This document shows positions 6,921 to 14,063 of a stretch of DNA of 19,644 bases, piece by piece. The position numbers were made by a program, and so were the translations under genes. Location of the stretch: assembly GCA_947372405.1 (NCBI GenBank), contig CANBTO010000026.1, positions 1 through 19,644 on the forward strand. Direction: 5' to 3'. The notes under the pieces are model-generated. The model made no database searches and was not told the origin of the DNA. It saw nothing but the letters and a program-made list of their open reading frames with translations. The stretch comes from Verrucomicrobiaceae bacterium. Its GTDB lineage: Bacteria > Verrucomicrobiota > Verrucomicrobiae > Verrucomicrobiales > Akkermansiaceae. Positions within the stretch are counted from its first letter, which is position 1, and each line of letters starts with the position of its first letter.

Positions 6921-8375
6921 ATGACCACCGACGTCAAAGTCCCCGCCTCAGGCGAATCCGTCACCTCCGCCAATGTCGCCCGCTGGCACGTCAAAAACGG
7001 CGACTCCGTCCGCAAGGGCCAGGTTCTCGTCACCCTTGAAACCGACAAGGTCTCCAACGAACTCGAAGCCGATGCCGACGGTATCCTTCAAATCCTCGTC
7101 GGCGAGGGCGAGGAAGTTGCGATCGGCACGGTTATTGCGCACATCGAAAGTAGTGCAGGACTTCAGTCCGCACCTCCATCTCCCGCCCTGGCTGCGTCCT
7201 CTGCCCCAGCTGTATCTCCCGCATCCGCTCCATCCGCCCCGGCGCAAACCGTCGAAATCAAGGTGCCCGCAGCCGGTGAGTCCATCACTTCCGCCAACGT
7301 CGCCTCGTGGCGCAAGAAGGACGGCGAGGCGGTGGTCAAAGGCGAGATCCTCGTGGTTCTCGAAACCGACAAGGTATCCAATGAACTCGAAGCGCCCGTT
7401 TCCGGCACCTTGAAAATCCTCGTGCCGGAAGGCGAGGAGGTTTCCATTGGCGCGGTCATCGCCAAAATCGAAGCAGGGGCCATCGCGGCCACTGCAACTC
7501 AAGCCGTGGTTCCGGTCACCAAGCCGGCCACGGTCGCAGTCCCGAAAGCACCGGTTCCCGCTGCTCCAGTCAGCGACGGTCATAGACCGCCGCTACAGGC
7601 GGGCACACCGCTGAAGCCGGATTTCACCATCCAGCCATCCATCGCGGAGCGCGAGGCACCTGCCGTGACCAGCGAAGGGCGGACCACCCGCCGCAAGATG
7701 TCGATGCTGCGCCGCAAGATCGCCACCCATCTCGTCAACGCGCAGCAGACCGCCGCCATTCTAACGACTTTCAACGAGGTGGACATGAGCGCCGTCATGG
7801 ACATGCGCACGGCGGTGCAGGACGAGTTCCTGAAGAAACACGGCGTAAAGCTCGGCTTCATGTCGTTCTTCGTCAAAGCCGTCACCCAGGCGCTCAAGGA
7901 CGTTCCGTCCATTAACGGCCGCATCGAGGGCAACGACGTCATCGAAAACCATTATTATGACATCGGAGTCGCAATCGGCACCGAGAAGGGACTGTTTGTT
8001 CCCGTGCTGCGGGATACCGACAAGAAATCCTTCGCGCAGATCGAGAAGGACATCCTCGACTACGCCACCAAGGCCAAGGAGGGGAAGATCACCATCGATG
8101 ATCTCCAGGGCGGTGTGTTCAGCATCTCCAACGGCGGCACCTATGGCTCGTTGCTCAGCACGCCCATCCTCAATCCGCCCCAGAGCGGCATCCTCGGAAT
8201 GCACACCATCCAGCAGCGCCCGGTCGCCGTGAACGGCCAGGTCGTCATCCGCCCGATGATGTATCTCGCGCTCAGCTACGACCACCGCCTCGTCGATGGC
8301 AAGGAGGCGGTCACCTTCCTCATCCGCATCAAGGAGTCCCTGGAAAACCCGGCGCGCCTGATGCTGGAGATGTGA
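6921..8375 (+). CDS. sucB: Dihydrolipoamide succinyltransferase (2-oxoglutarate dehydrogenase E2), double lipoyl form
   Basis: This 484-residue E2 takes the succinyl group from E1 and passes it to CoA. Two lipoyl domains are present, at about residues 2-78 and 110-186, each with [11 protein letters not shown]; the lipoylated lysines are K43 and K151. The trimer-forming catalytic domain occupies about 248-484 and ends with the acyltransferase motif HRLVDG at 455-460 (catalytic His455 and Asp459). An Ala/Pro-rich linker joins lipoyl domain 2 to the catalytic domain. In it I find no peripheral-subunit-binding domain, the roughly 35-residue helical module that normally recruits E3. Typical SucB proteins have one lipoyl domain, the binding domain and about 400 residues, so this architecture differs. 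Residues 218-228 ([11 protein letters not shown]) are encoded by a DNA palindrome and look inserted. Confidence 0.95.
   Translation: MTTDVKVPASGESVTSANVARWHVKNGDSVRKGQVLVTLETDKVSNELEADADGILQILVGEGEEVAIGTVIAHIESSAGLQSAPPSPALAASSAPAVSPASAPSAPAQTVEIKVPAAGESITSANVASWRKKDGEAVVKGEILVVLETDKVSNELEAPVSGTLKILVPEGEEVSIGAVIAKIEAGAIAATATQAVVPVTKPATVAVPKAPVPAAPVSDGHRPPLQAGTPLKPDFTIQPSIAEREAPAVTSEGRTTRRKMSMLRRKIATHLVNAQQTAAILTTFNEVDMSAVMDMRTAVQDEFLKKHGVKLGFMSFFVKAVTQALKDVPSINGRIEGNDVIENHYYDIGVAIGTEKGLFVPVLRDTDKKSFAQIEKDILDYATKAKEGKITIDDLQGGVFSISNGGTYGSLLSTPILNPPQSGILGMHTIQQRPVAVNGQVVIRPMMYLALSYDHRLVDGKEAVTFLIRIKESLENPARLMLEM
7572..7594. repeat. 23-bp near-perfect palindrome inside the E2 linker (REP-like element)
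   Basis: The arms AGCGACGGTC (7572-7581) and GACCGCCGCT (7585-7594) surround ATA and are complementary except for one position. The element is read in frame as SDGHRPPL, with QAG following, in a linker otherwise made of Ala/Pro/Val/Lys. My recollection, not checked here, is that closely similar GGTCATAGACC/GGTCTATGACC palindromes with a CTACAG flank are scattered through verrucomicrobial and planctomycete genomes, and that their DGHRPPLQ translation appears in unrelated proteins. This is the only copy I see in the window. The structure is certain; that it is a mobile or dispersed element is inference. Confidence 0.6.
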
Positions 8376-8383
8376 TGGAAACC

Positions 8384-8390
8384 GGGGGGA
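8384..8390 (+). promoter_or_regulatory. Shine-Dalgarno-like site of dctA
   Basis: The run GGGGGGA at 8384-8390 lies 6 bp before the ATG at 8397 and fixes the start of the symporter gene. It contrasts with odhA and odhB, whose leaders lack any purine-rich site. Confidence 0.5.
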
Positions 8391-8396
8391 TTCACC

Positions 8397-9695
8397 ATGA
8401 TATCTCCCTCGCCACGCACGCCCTGGTTCCGCGTTCTTTACCTACAGGTCATCGTCGCGGTGCTGTTAGGTATCGTTGTCGGCAGCCTCTTTCCGGATTT
8501 CGGAAAAGAGCTCAAGCCCTTGGGCGATGCTTTTGTCGCGATGGTGAAAATGATGATCGCGCCGATCATCTTCTGCACCGTTGTGCATGGCGTGGCCTCG
8601 ATGGGGGATCTGAAAAAACTCGGGCGCGTGGGTGGCAAGACGCTGCTCTACTTCGAGATCGTTTCCACGCTCGCGCTGGTCATCGGCCTGTTGGTGGTGA
8701 ACACGCTCAAGCCCGGCGATGGCTTCACTCCACCCGGAGCCGTCTTCCATGCGGATCCTGGAGCGGCCGTTGCGAGCAGTCACGATTACGTGGAAAAGGC
8801 CAAGGCTCTGAGCACTTCGGAGTTCCTGCTCAACATCATCCCTAAAACCTTCTTTGGCGCCTTCGTTTCAGGAGATCTGCTTCAGATCCTGTTCGTTTCC
8901 ATCCTCACCGCTCTGGCCATCGCCGGCATGGGCGAACGCGGCAAGCCGGTGCTGCATGTCATCGACTCCGGCGCGCAGGTGTTCTTCCGGTTGATGAGCC
9001 TGGTGGTCAAGGTCGCGCCGCTCGGCGCGTTCGGTGCGATGGGCTACACCGTCGGTAGCTTCGGCATTGGCTCACTGACCAAACTGCTCTGGCTGATGGC
9101 GGGTTTCTATCTGACGTCCGGACTCTTCGTCGTCATCGTGTTAGGAATCATCGCGCGCGTTGCCGGCTTCTCGATCTTCCGGTTCATGGCACACATCAAG
9201 GACGAACTCTTGTTGGTGCTCGGCACCAGTTCCTCCGAGACCGCGTTGCCCGGCATGATCCACAAGATGCAGCAACTCGGGTGCGCGAAATCCACCGTCG
9301 GCATGGTGATTCCCACCGGCTACAGTTTCAATCTCGACGGCACGAACATCTACATGTCCATGGCCGCCGTGTTCCTCGCACAAGCCACCAACACCCATCT
9401 CGATCTGAATCATCAGCTTGCTCTGTTAGCTGTCGCGATGATCACCTCCAAAGGTGCCAGCGGCGTCACCGGCGCGGGCTTCGTCACGCTCGCCGCCACG
9501 CTGCAGGCTGTGCCCGGCATCCCGCTCGAATCGCTCGCCCTGCTGGTCGGCATCGACCGATTCATGAGCGAGTGCCGCGCCATCACCAATCTGATAGGGA
9601 ACGGCGTCGCCACAGTCGTCATCAGCCGTTGGGAAAAGGAAATCACTCCGGAACAACTCCGGAGGAATTTGCTTCAACCGTTGTCATTGGACTGA
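8397..9695 (+). CDS. dctA: Dicarboxylate:cation symporter (DAACS family, DctA-like)
   Basis: This 432-residue inner-membrane transporter imports C4-dicarboxylates (succinate, fumarate, malate) or glutamate with protons or sodium. Its hydrophobic segments fit the eight helices plus two re-entrant hairpins of the family. Diagnostic motifs are the serine-rich hairpin LGTSSSETALP (about residues 275-285), GYSFNLDGTNIYMSMAAVF (about 306-324), SKGASGVTGAGFV (hairpin 2), and GIDRFMSECRAITNLIGNGVAT. The last matches DctA (IDRFMSEARALTNLVGN) more closely than GltP/GltT, so dicarboxylate is the better guess. It starts 21 bp after odhB on the same strand, linking uptake of TCA intermediates to 2-oxoglutarate oxidation. 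Confidence 0.9.
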   Translation: MISPSPRTPWFRVLYLQVIVAVLLGIVVGSLFPDFGKELKPLGDAFVAMVKMMIAPIIFCTVVHGVASMGDLKKLGRVGGKTLLYFEIVSTLALVIGLLVVNTLKPGDGFTPPGAVFHADPGAAVASSHDYVEKAKALSTSEFLLNIIPKTFFGAFVSGDLLQILFVSILTALAIAGMGERGKPVLHVIDSGAQVFFRLMSLVVKVAPLGAFGAMGYTVGSFGIGSLTKLLWLMAGFYLTSGLFVVIVLGIIARVAGFSIFRFMAHIKDELLLVLGTSSSETALPGMIHKMQQLGCAKSTVGMVIPTGYSFNLDGTNIYMSMAAVFLAQATNTHLDLNHQLALLAVAMITSKGASGVTGAGFVTLAATLQAVPGIPLESLALLVGIDRFMSECRAITNLIGNGVATVVISRWEKEITPEQLRRNLLQPLSLD

Positions 9696-9858
9696 GCCCG
9701 GATTCCGAGGAAGAACTCCGAAAAGCATTCAAACAAGGTGATTCAGAGATTTCAGGACTTCATTAAAACGGTGCAAAGAGCAAAAACTGAAATCGCTGAC
9801 CCTTCGTGTAATCTCGTGTGATTTGCCTCCTTCCATGACCGCTGCGTGCCTGTGCGAT

Positions 9859-12423
9859 TCATGGAATAGCAACCTTCAACCGAACGAAGCTGCGCGGAGT
9901 GGATGCTGGATCGTATGGTTCTTCGATAGCCACACGTTGCCATTCAGCGTCGATGTCGGTGATGATTGTTGTGCCGGTCATAGGTTCGAAGTTTTCCGCG
10001 GCGAGGGTGGTGGATATCTGTGGGGTATATATAAGCCCGCTGTCCTTGCGACGGACGTATTCGACGCGCCAAACAGTGCTTCCTCCCGAGGTGTAGAGTC
10101 CGGCTGAGGGTAACCCCGAGCTTCCACCTGGTTGCATGGTCGAGGTATCGGGCCCTTTGGGGTTCATGTTGAAGGCGTATTTCAGTAGATTGGAAACACC
10201 GTCGTGGAAGGGCATGGCATCTGGTATTGCATCTGCCCCATTGAGTCCGGCGTTCGTTGCAAAACTCACGAACAATTCGGCGGCACTGGGCTGCTGACCA
10301 AAGCCTGTGAAGATATATGCCGCTCCAGCATCGCCCGCGCTTTCATTGGGTATGCTGTTCACCCCCGTCGAGCTGCTGTTTTCAAAGTAAGCGCCGACGA
10401 CCACCGTGCCGCCACTCACCCCCACAGATAGGCCGAAACAGTCCGTTTCCCCAGGGTTGCTGGCCTTGAGGTAGGCCTGCTGGCTCCATGAATTCCCGCT
10501 GCGCAGAAATACATACGCCGCGCCGGAGCCGTAAAGCCCATCATCGGGCGTGCTGTTCACACCCGCGGTACTGCTCGCTTCATGCCAAGCCCCGGCGACC
10601 ACGATGTCGCCACTCACTGCCACAGCAGTGCCGAAATTGTCACCCGCCCCAGGGTTACTGTCCTTGAGATAAGCTTGCTGGCTCCAGGCAACCCCGCTGC
10701 GCACAAACACATACGCCGCTCCCGAATCGCTCGCGCTCTCATCAGGTGTGCTGTTGACCCCGGTCGTGCTGCTGTCTTCAAAAGGAGCCCCGACGACTAC
10801 CGTATCGCCACTCACCCCCACGAACCGGCCGAATGCGTCGTTCGTCCCCGGGTTGCTAGCCTTGAGGTAGGCCTGCTGGCTCCAGGTGCCCCCGCTGCGC
10901 ACAAACACATACACCGCTCCGGAATCGATCGCGCTCTCATTAGGCGTGCCATTCACCCCGGGCGAGCTGCTGTCTTCCGAATTAGCCCCGACGACAACGG
11001 TATCGCCACTCACCGCCACTGCACTGCCGAAATAGTCAAACACCCCCGGGTTGCTGGCCTTGAGATACGCTTGCTGGCTCCAGGAATTTCCGTTGCGCAC
11101 AAACACATACGCGGCACCGGAATCCGTAGCCCCTTCATTTGGCGTTTTGTTCACCCCGGTCGTGCTGCTGTCTTCATCATGAGCCCCGACGACAACGGTA
11201 TCGCCACTCACCGCCACGGAGGTACCAAACAGGTCATCCACTCCCGGGTTGCTGGCCTTGAGGTAGGCCTGCTGGCTCCAGGAGCCCCCGCTGCGCACAA
11301 ACACATACGCCGCGCCCGAATTGCTCGCGCTCTCGTTAGGCGTGCCAGTCACCCCGGGCGTGCTACTGTCTTCTTGTCGAGCACCGACCACCACTGTGTC
11401 GCCGCTCACCGCTACGGATTCGCCAAGCCGGTCACTCTTCCCCGGGTTGCTGGCCTTGAGGTAGGCCTGCTGGCTCCAGGAGCCACCGCTGCGCACAAAC
11501 ACATATGCCGCGCCAGATTCAAAAAGCGTGCCACCGCTGTCATCGGGCGTGCTGTTCACCCCGCCCGTGATGCTGTCCTCCCCGTTAGCCCCGACGACCA
11601 CCGTGTCTCCACTCACTGCCACGGACCAGCCGAACCGGTCACTTGCTTGCGAATTGCTGGCCTTGAGGTAGGCCTGCTGGGCCATGGGATCAATAGTCAG
11701 CGGGTAGCGGGCACCGGTTTCCTCGACCAACAGACGAAATTCCTTGGCTGCCGATCGCTCGAAGCGTGATGGCAGGATCATGCCATCCGCATCCCACACT
11801 TTGAGCTTGGAGTAGTTGAGCACGGGTGCGCCAGCCTCATCGCGGAAATGTACCGTCTGCTGGTCGCTGGAGACCGAGGGCATGAGACAGCCAAGGGTGG
11901 AAAGTGTGAAAACCAGCGCTTCGCCCTCCCGCGCTCCCTCCGGGCGGCTGGGCACGGTGTAGCCATGTTCCAACCCGCGCTCGTCGTTCACAAACCATTC
12001 CTCCAGCCCGTTCTGCCAGCGGTAGGTGAGGCGCGGTCCCGCCGCCACCGGCACAGCCATGCCGTGCTTCACCGTGAGTGACGAACCGAAGCCGTAACTC
12101 CTGAGTTCCAGCCCCCAGGTCCATGAGGCCGCCTTGGGAGTGGCCAGGAAGCCACAGCCATCAAAAGTGGTGGTCCATTGCTGGCCCGGATTGAACGCCT
12201 GCCAACCGTCATCTACCTTGCGGAATTCATGCAGCCACCCGTCATGGGCGGCCCGGATCCTCTGCCAGTCGGATTTTTTCAAGCCTTCTGGCACTTGGGC
12301 GGGGGCGATGAGCGCTTGAGATTCGCCGGGAGCGTCCGTAGCGGAGCAACAGTTGGGCATCACAAGTGCGGCAAGCAAGGTGAGTGCTGTGGAAATTGCA
12401 TGGAAAAATTTCTTACTTCTCAT
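9859..12423 (-). CDS. Secreted FG-GAP repeat protein, probable seven-bladed beta-propeller
   Basis: I chose the ATG at 12423, which opens a signal peptide (MRSKKFFHAISTALTLLAALVM). An in-frame ATG at 12468 would add 15 unlikely residues (GKNGSSALLPPPDP). Neither has a Shine-Dalgarno. From 12423 the protein has 854 residues. About residues 30-245 form an N-terminal domain with no family I recognise. Seven tandem 66-residue repeats follow, at about 248-713 (the first is 69 residues). The consensus is QQAYLKASNPG, then D-x-FG-x-SVAVSGDTVVVGA, EDSS, GVN, TPNE, SGAAYVFVRSG and SWS. This is the FG-GAP_2-like pattern, one repeat per propeller blade. The C-terminal 140 residues contain DGVSNLLKYAFNMNP and EYVRRKDSGLIYT, a tail recurrent in large verrucomicrobial exported proteins. 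The role is probably cell-surface adhesion or binding; no catalytic motif is seen. It is monocistronic and convergent with dctA. Confidence 0.85.
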   Translation of the reverse strand: MRSKKFFHAISTALTLLAALVMPNCCSATDAPGESQALIAPAQVPEGLKKSDWQRIRAAHDGWLHEFRKVDDGWQAFNPGQQWTTTFDGCGFLATPKAASWTWGLELRSYGFGSSLTVKHGMAVPVAAGPRLTYRWQNGLEEWFVNDERGLEHGYTVPSRPEGAREGEALVFTLSTLGCLMPSVSSDQQTVHFRDEAGAPVLNYSKLKVWDADGMILPSRFERSAAKEFRLLVEETGARYPLTIDPMAQQAYLKASNSQASDRFGWSVAVSGDTVVVGANGEDSITGGVNSTPDDSGGTLFESGAAYVFVRSGGSWSQQAYLKASNPGKSDRLGESVAVSGDTVVVGARQEDSSTPGVTGTPNESASNSGAAYVFVRSGGSWSQQAYLKASNPGVDDLFGTSVAVSGDTVVVGAHDEDSSTTGVNKTPNEGATDSGAAYVFVRNGNSWSQQAYLKASNPGVFDYFGSAVAVSGDTVVVGANSEDSSSPGVNGTPNESAIDSGAVYVFVRSGGTWSQQAYLKASNPGTNDAFGRFVGVSGDTVVVGAPFEDSSTTGVNSTPDESASDSGAAYVFVRSGVAWSQQAYLKDSNPGAGDNFGTAVAVSGDIVVAGAWHEASSTAGVNSTPDDGLYGSGAAYVFLRSGNSWSQQAYLKASNPGETDCFGLSVGVSGGTVVVGAYFENSSSTGVNSIPNESAGDAGAAYIFTGFGQQPSAAELFVSFATNAGLNGADAIPDAMPFHDGVSNLLKYAFNMNPKGPDTSTMQPGGSSGLPSAGLYTSGGSTVWRVEYVRRKDSGLIYTPQISTTLAAENFEPMTGTTIITDIDAEWQRVAIEEPYDPASTPRSFVRLKVAIP
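10285..11679 (-). repeat. Seven tandem 198-bp repeats (last unit 207 bp) encoding propeller blades
   Basis: The block CCTTGAG(G/A)TA, encoding part of QQAYLKA, starts at 10464, 10662, 10860, 11058, 11256, 11454 and 11661. The spacing is therefore exactly 198 bp five times and 207 bp once. The units are very similar at the DNA level, including at third codon positions, and most differences cluster in the segment encoding the variable EDSS-to-TPNE loop. Seven units match the blade number of a closed seven-bladed propeller. Confidence 0.9.
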
Positions 12424-12597
12424 CGGATCGGGCGGTGGCAGCAATGCAGATGAACCATTCTTACCCATGTCGTTGCGGATTTAAATGCTTTTAGACTGCT
12501 TGAACTGAAGTATTTCCGATCATCGCTAGGGACCAGGCCTAAGGACTGAGTGACACCACCGTTTGGTAAAGTGCTCAGGAGTCGCCAGAGGATCTTT

Positions 12598-12650
12598 GGA
12601 GTTCTCGCTTCAGCTTGCTTAAATGGGAGACAAGCTGTGGCTTGAACTCC
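12598..12650 (-). terminator. Composite stem-loop directly after cfa (possible terminator or 3' UTR structure)
   Basis: Two nested inverted repeats share one centre. The outer arms are GGAGTTC (12598-12604) and GAACTCC (12644-12650); the inner arms are CAGCTTG (12611-12617) and CAAGCTG (12631-12637). The 6-nt segments between inner and outer arms are equal in length and similar (TCGCTT and TGGCTT). All four arms pair perfectly. On the minus strand the structure begins 10 nt after the cfa stop codon. No T-run follows, so it is not a textbook intrinsic terminator. Confidence 0.45.
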
Positions 12651-12660
12651 GGGAACGGTA

Positions 12661-13821
12661 CTAATCCACCCTCGCGCATCCGCCGGGGACTCCTTGTTTG
12701 GAAAACAGCCACTGCCAGACCTGCACGTCGCGCGCGCGGAAGGCTCCGGCGCTGGATAGCAGATAGTAGCGCCACTGGCGGTGGAAACGCTCGCCCAGTG
12801 TGTCCGCGAAGCGTGGCCACGCGTTCTCGAAATTCGCGTGCCACGCCATCAGCGTCCGGTCGTAGTCCGCGCCGAAGTTATGTAGATCCTCCGTGACGAA
12901 GAGTCCGTCCGCCGCATCGCTGATATGACTGATGGCCGGCAGTTCGGCGTTGGGAAAGATATAGCGGTCCATCCATGGATCGGTGGTGCCTGCGCGTTCG
13001 TTCTTGCCGATGGTGTGCAGCAGGAAAAGTCCTTCATCCGTCAGGCAGCGCCTTGCGACCTCCATGTAGGTGCGGTGGTTCTTCTTTCCCACATGTTCGA
13101 ACATCCCGATGCTCGCGATCCGGTCGAAGCGCCCGTCGAGATCCCGGTAGTCCTCCAGAATGACATCGATCGGCATTCCTTGGTGATGCTCGCGGATGAA
13201 CGCGGCCTGTTCCTTGGAAACGGTGATGCCCACACACTTCACTCCGTAATGCCCGGCCGCGTGGGCCATGAAGGAACCCCAGCCGCAGCCGATGTCGAGC
13301 AAGCGCATGCCGGGCTCGAGTCGCAGTTTGCGGCAGATCAGGTCCAGTTTCGCCTCCTGCGCTGCAGCCAATGTATCCGCGTTCTTCCAGTAGCCGGAGC
13401 TGTAGGCCATGCTTGGCCCGAGCATGGCCTGATAGAAATCATTGCCGAGGTCATAGTGGACTCTTCCCACCTGCCAGGCGCGTTTCGTATTCTGGCGGTT
13501 GAGGAGCCGCTCTCGCAGCATCGGCAGCAGCAGGCTGATGGGTCTGGCCTGCCGGTCCAGCCTGACCCGCAGGATTCGGGTGAAGAATTCGTCGAGTTGT
13601 TCCGCATCCCAGTCGCCGTCCATGTAGGACTCGCCGAGGCCGAGGCTGCCATGGGCGGCAATGCGTTCCAGCACGTCAGGCATGCGCAAGTGCATGTCCC
13701 ATGCCCGGCCGCCATTGACCCGGATGCCGGCCTTTGCCAGCAGTTCCTCGAGATTTCCCCGCAACACGGGCTTTTTCTCCGCGCGCGGCAGATCCGAGGG
13801 CGATGTCGCGGTATGGTTCAT
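12661..13821 (-). CDS. cfa: Cyclopropane-fatty-acyl-phospholipid synthase
   Basis: This SAM-dependent methyltransferase adds a methylene across the cis double bond of membrane phospholipid acyl chains, usually in stationary phase or under acid stress. It aligns along its whole length with my memory of E. coli Cfa (382 aa). Shared segments include GSLGLGESYMDG, KRAW-VG--HYDLGND, the SAM-binding LDIGCGWGSF, DYRDL--RFDRI, GMFEHVG, FLLHTIG, DPWMDRYIFPN, HNFGADYD-TLMAW and AGAFRARD-QLWQ-type residues. I chose ATG 13821 (386 aa), which keeps the usual distance to the first conserved block (LLAKAGI). The frame stays open to an ATG at 13854, which would add MDVSWRFILQE. It is monocistronic: a gene remnant lies upstream and a stem-loop follows the stop. 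Confidence 0.95.
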   Translation of the reverse strand: MNHTATSPSDLPRAEKKPVLRGNLEELLAKAGIRVNGGRAWDMHLRMPDVLERIAAHGSLGLGESYMDGDWDAEQLDEFFTRILRVRLDRQARPISLLLPMLRERLLNRQNTKRAWQVGRVHYDLGNDFYQAMLGPSMAYSSGYWKNADTLAAAQEAKLDLICRKLRLEPGMRLLDIGCGWGSFMAHAAGHYGVKCVGITVSKEQAAFIREHHQGMPIDVILEDYRDLDGRFDRIASIGMFEHVGKKNHRTYMEVARRCLTDEGLFLLHTIGKNERAGTTDPWMDRYIFPNAELPAISHISDAADGLFVTEDLHNFGADYDRTLMAWHANFENAWPRFADTLGERFHRQWRYYLLSSAGAFRARDVQVWQWLFSKQGVPGGCARVD

Positions 13822-13865
13822 CTCCTGTAGAATAAACCTCCATGAAACATCCATCCACGATGTTG

Positions 13866-14043
13866 TTAGGAACCTGGCTCTGCGCGAATCGCGCGTAGCG
13901 CCGTACGCAATCTGCCGGACAACGCCTTGGTTTCCGTACTCACGCGGTCGATCCGCAAGTGAACTCCTCGTCTTGCTCCATGCTGGGAATGCTGGCGCGG
14001 GTGATCAAGTGGTCTGCCAGACAGGTCTTTACCGCATCCTGCC
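13866..14043 (-). pseudogene. Frameshifted remnant of a homologue of the 17560-17982 gene
   Basis: The minus strand here reads LADHLITRASIPS-E-DEE, then a frameshift, then VSTETKAL--RLR-ALR-IR and a TAA at 13866-13868. The intact gene at 17560-17982 reads LAMHRITRASIPSLEHDEE and VSPETKALIDRLRAALRNIR before its own stop. By eye the two stretches are about 80% identical in DNA over some 150 bp, with the ends in register. The remnant has lost one base between the DEE and VS segments (around 13948-13963). This puts an in-frame TGA at 13940-13942 of the shifted frame. Similarity fades beyond about 14040, roughly 20 bp before the next gene ends, so only the last third of the gene survives. Confidence 0.75.
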
Positions 14044-14063
14044 CGCCGCCTGTAACAACCGAG

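Noticed and set aside
9696..9858. The gap between the convergent dctA and propeller genes, checked for a shared terminator
   Set aside because: No stem of useful length followed by a T-run was found on either strand.
10582..11769. A 395-codon repetitive plus-strand frame with repeated HPGRAAVF-like units opposite the propeller gene
   Set aside because: Its repeats merely mirror the 198-bp repeats of the minus-strand FG-GAP gene, and it has no signal peptide or known domain.
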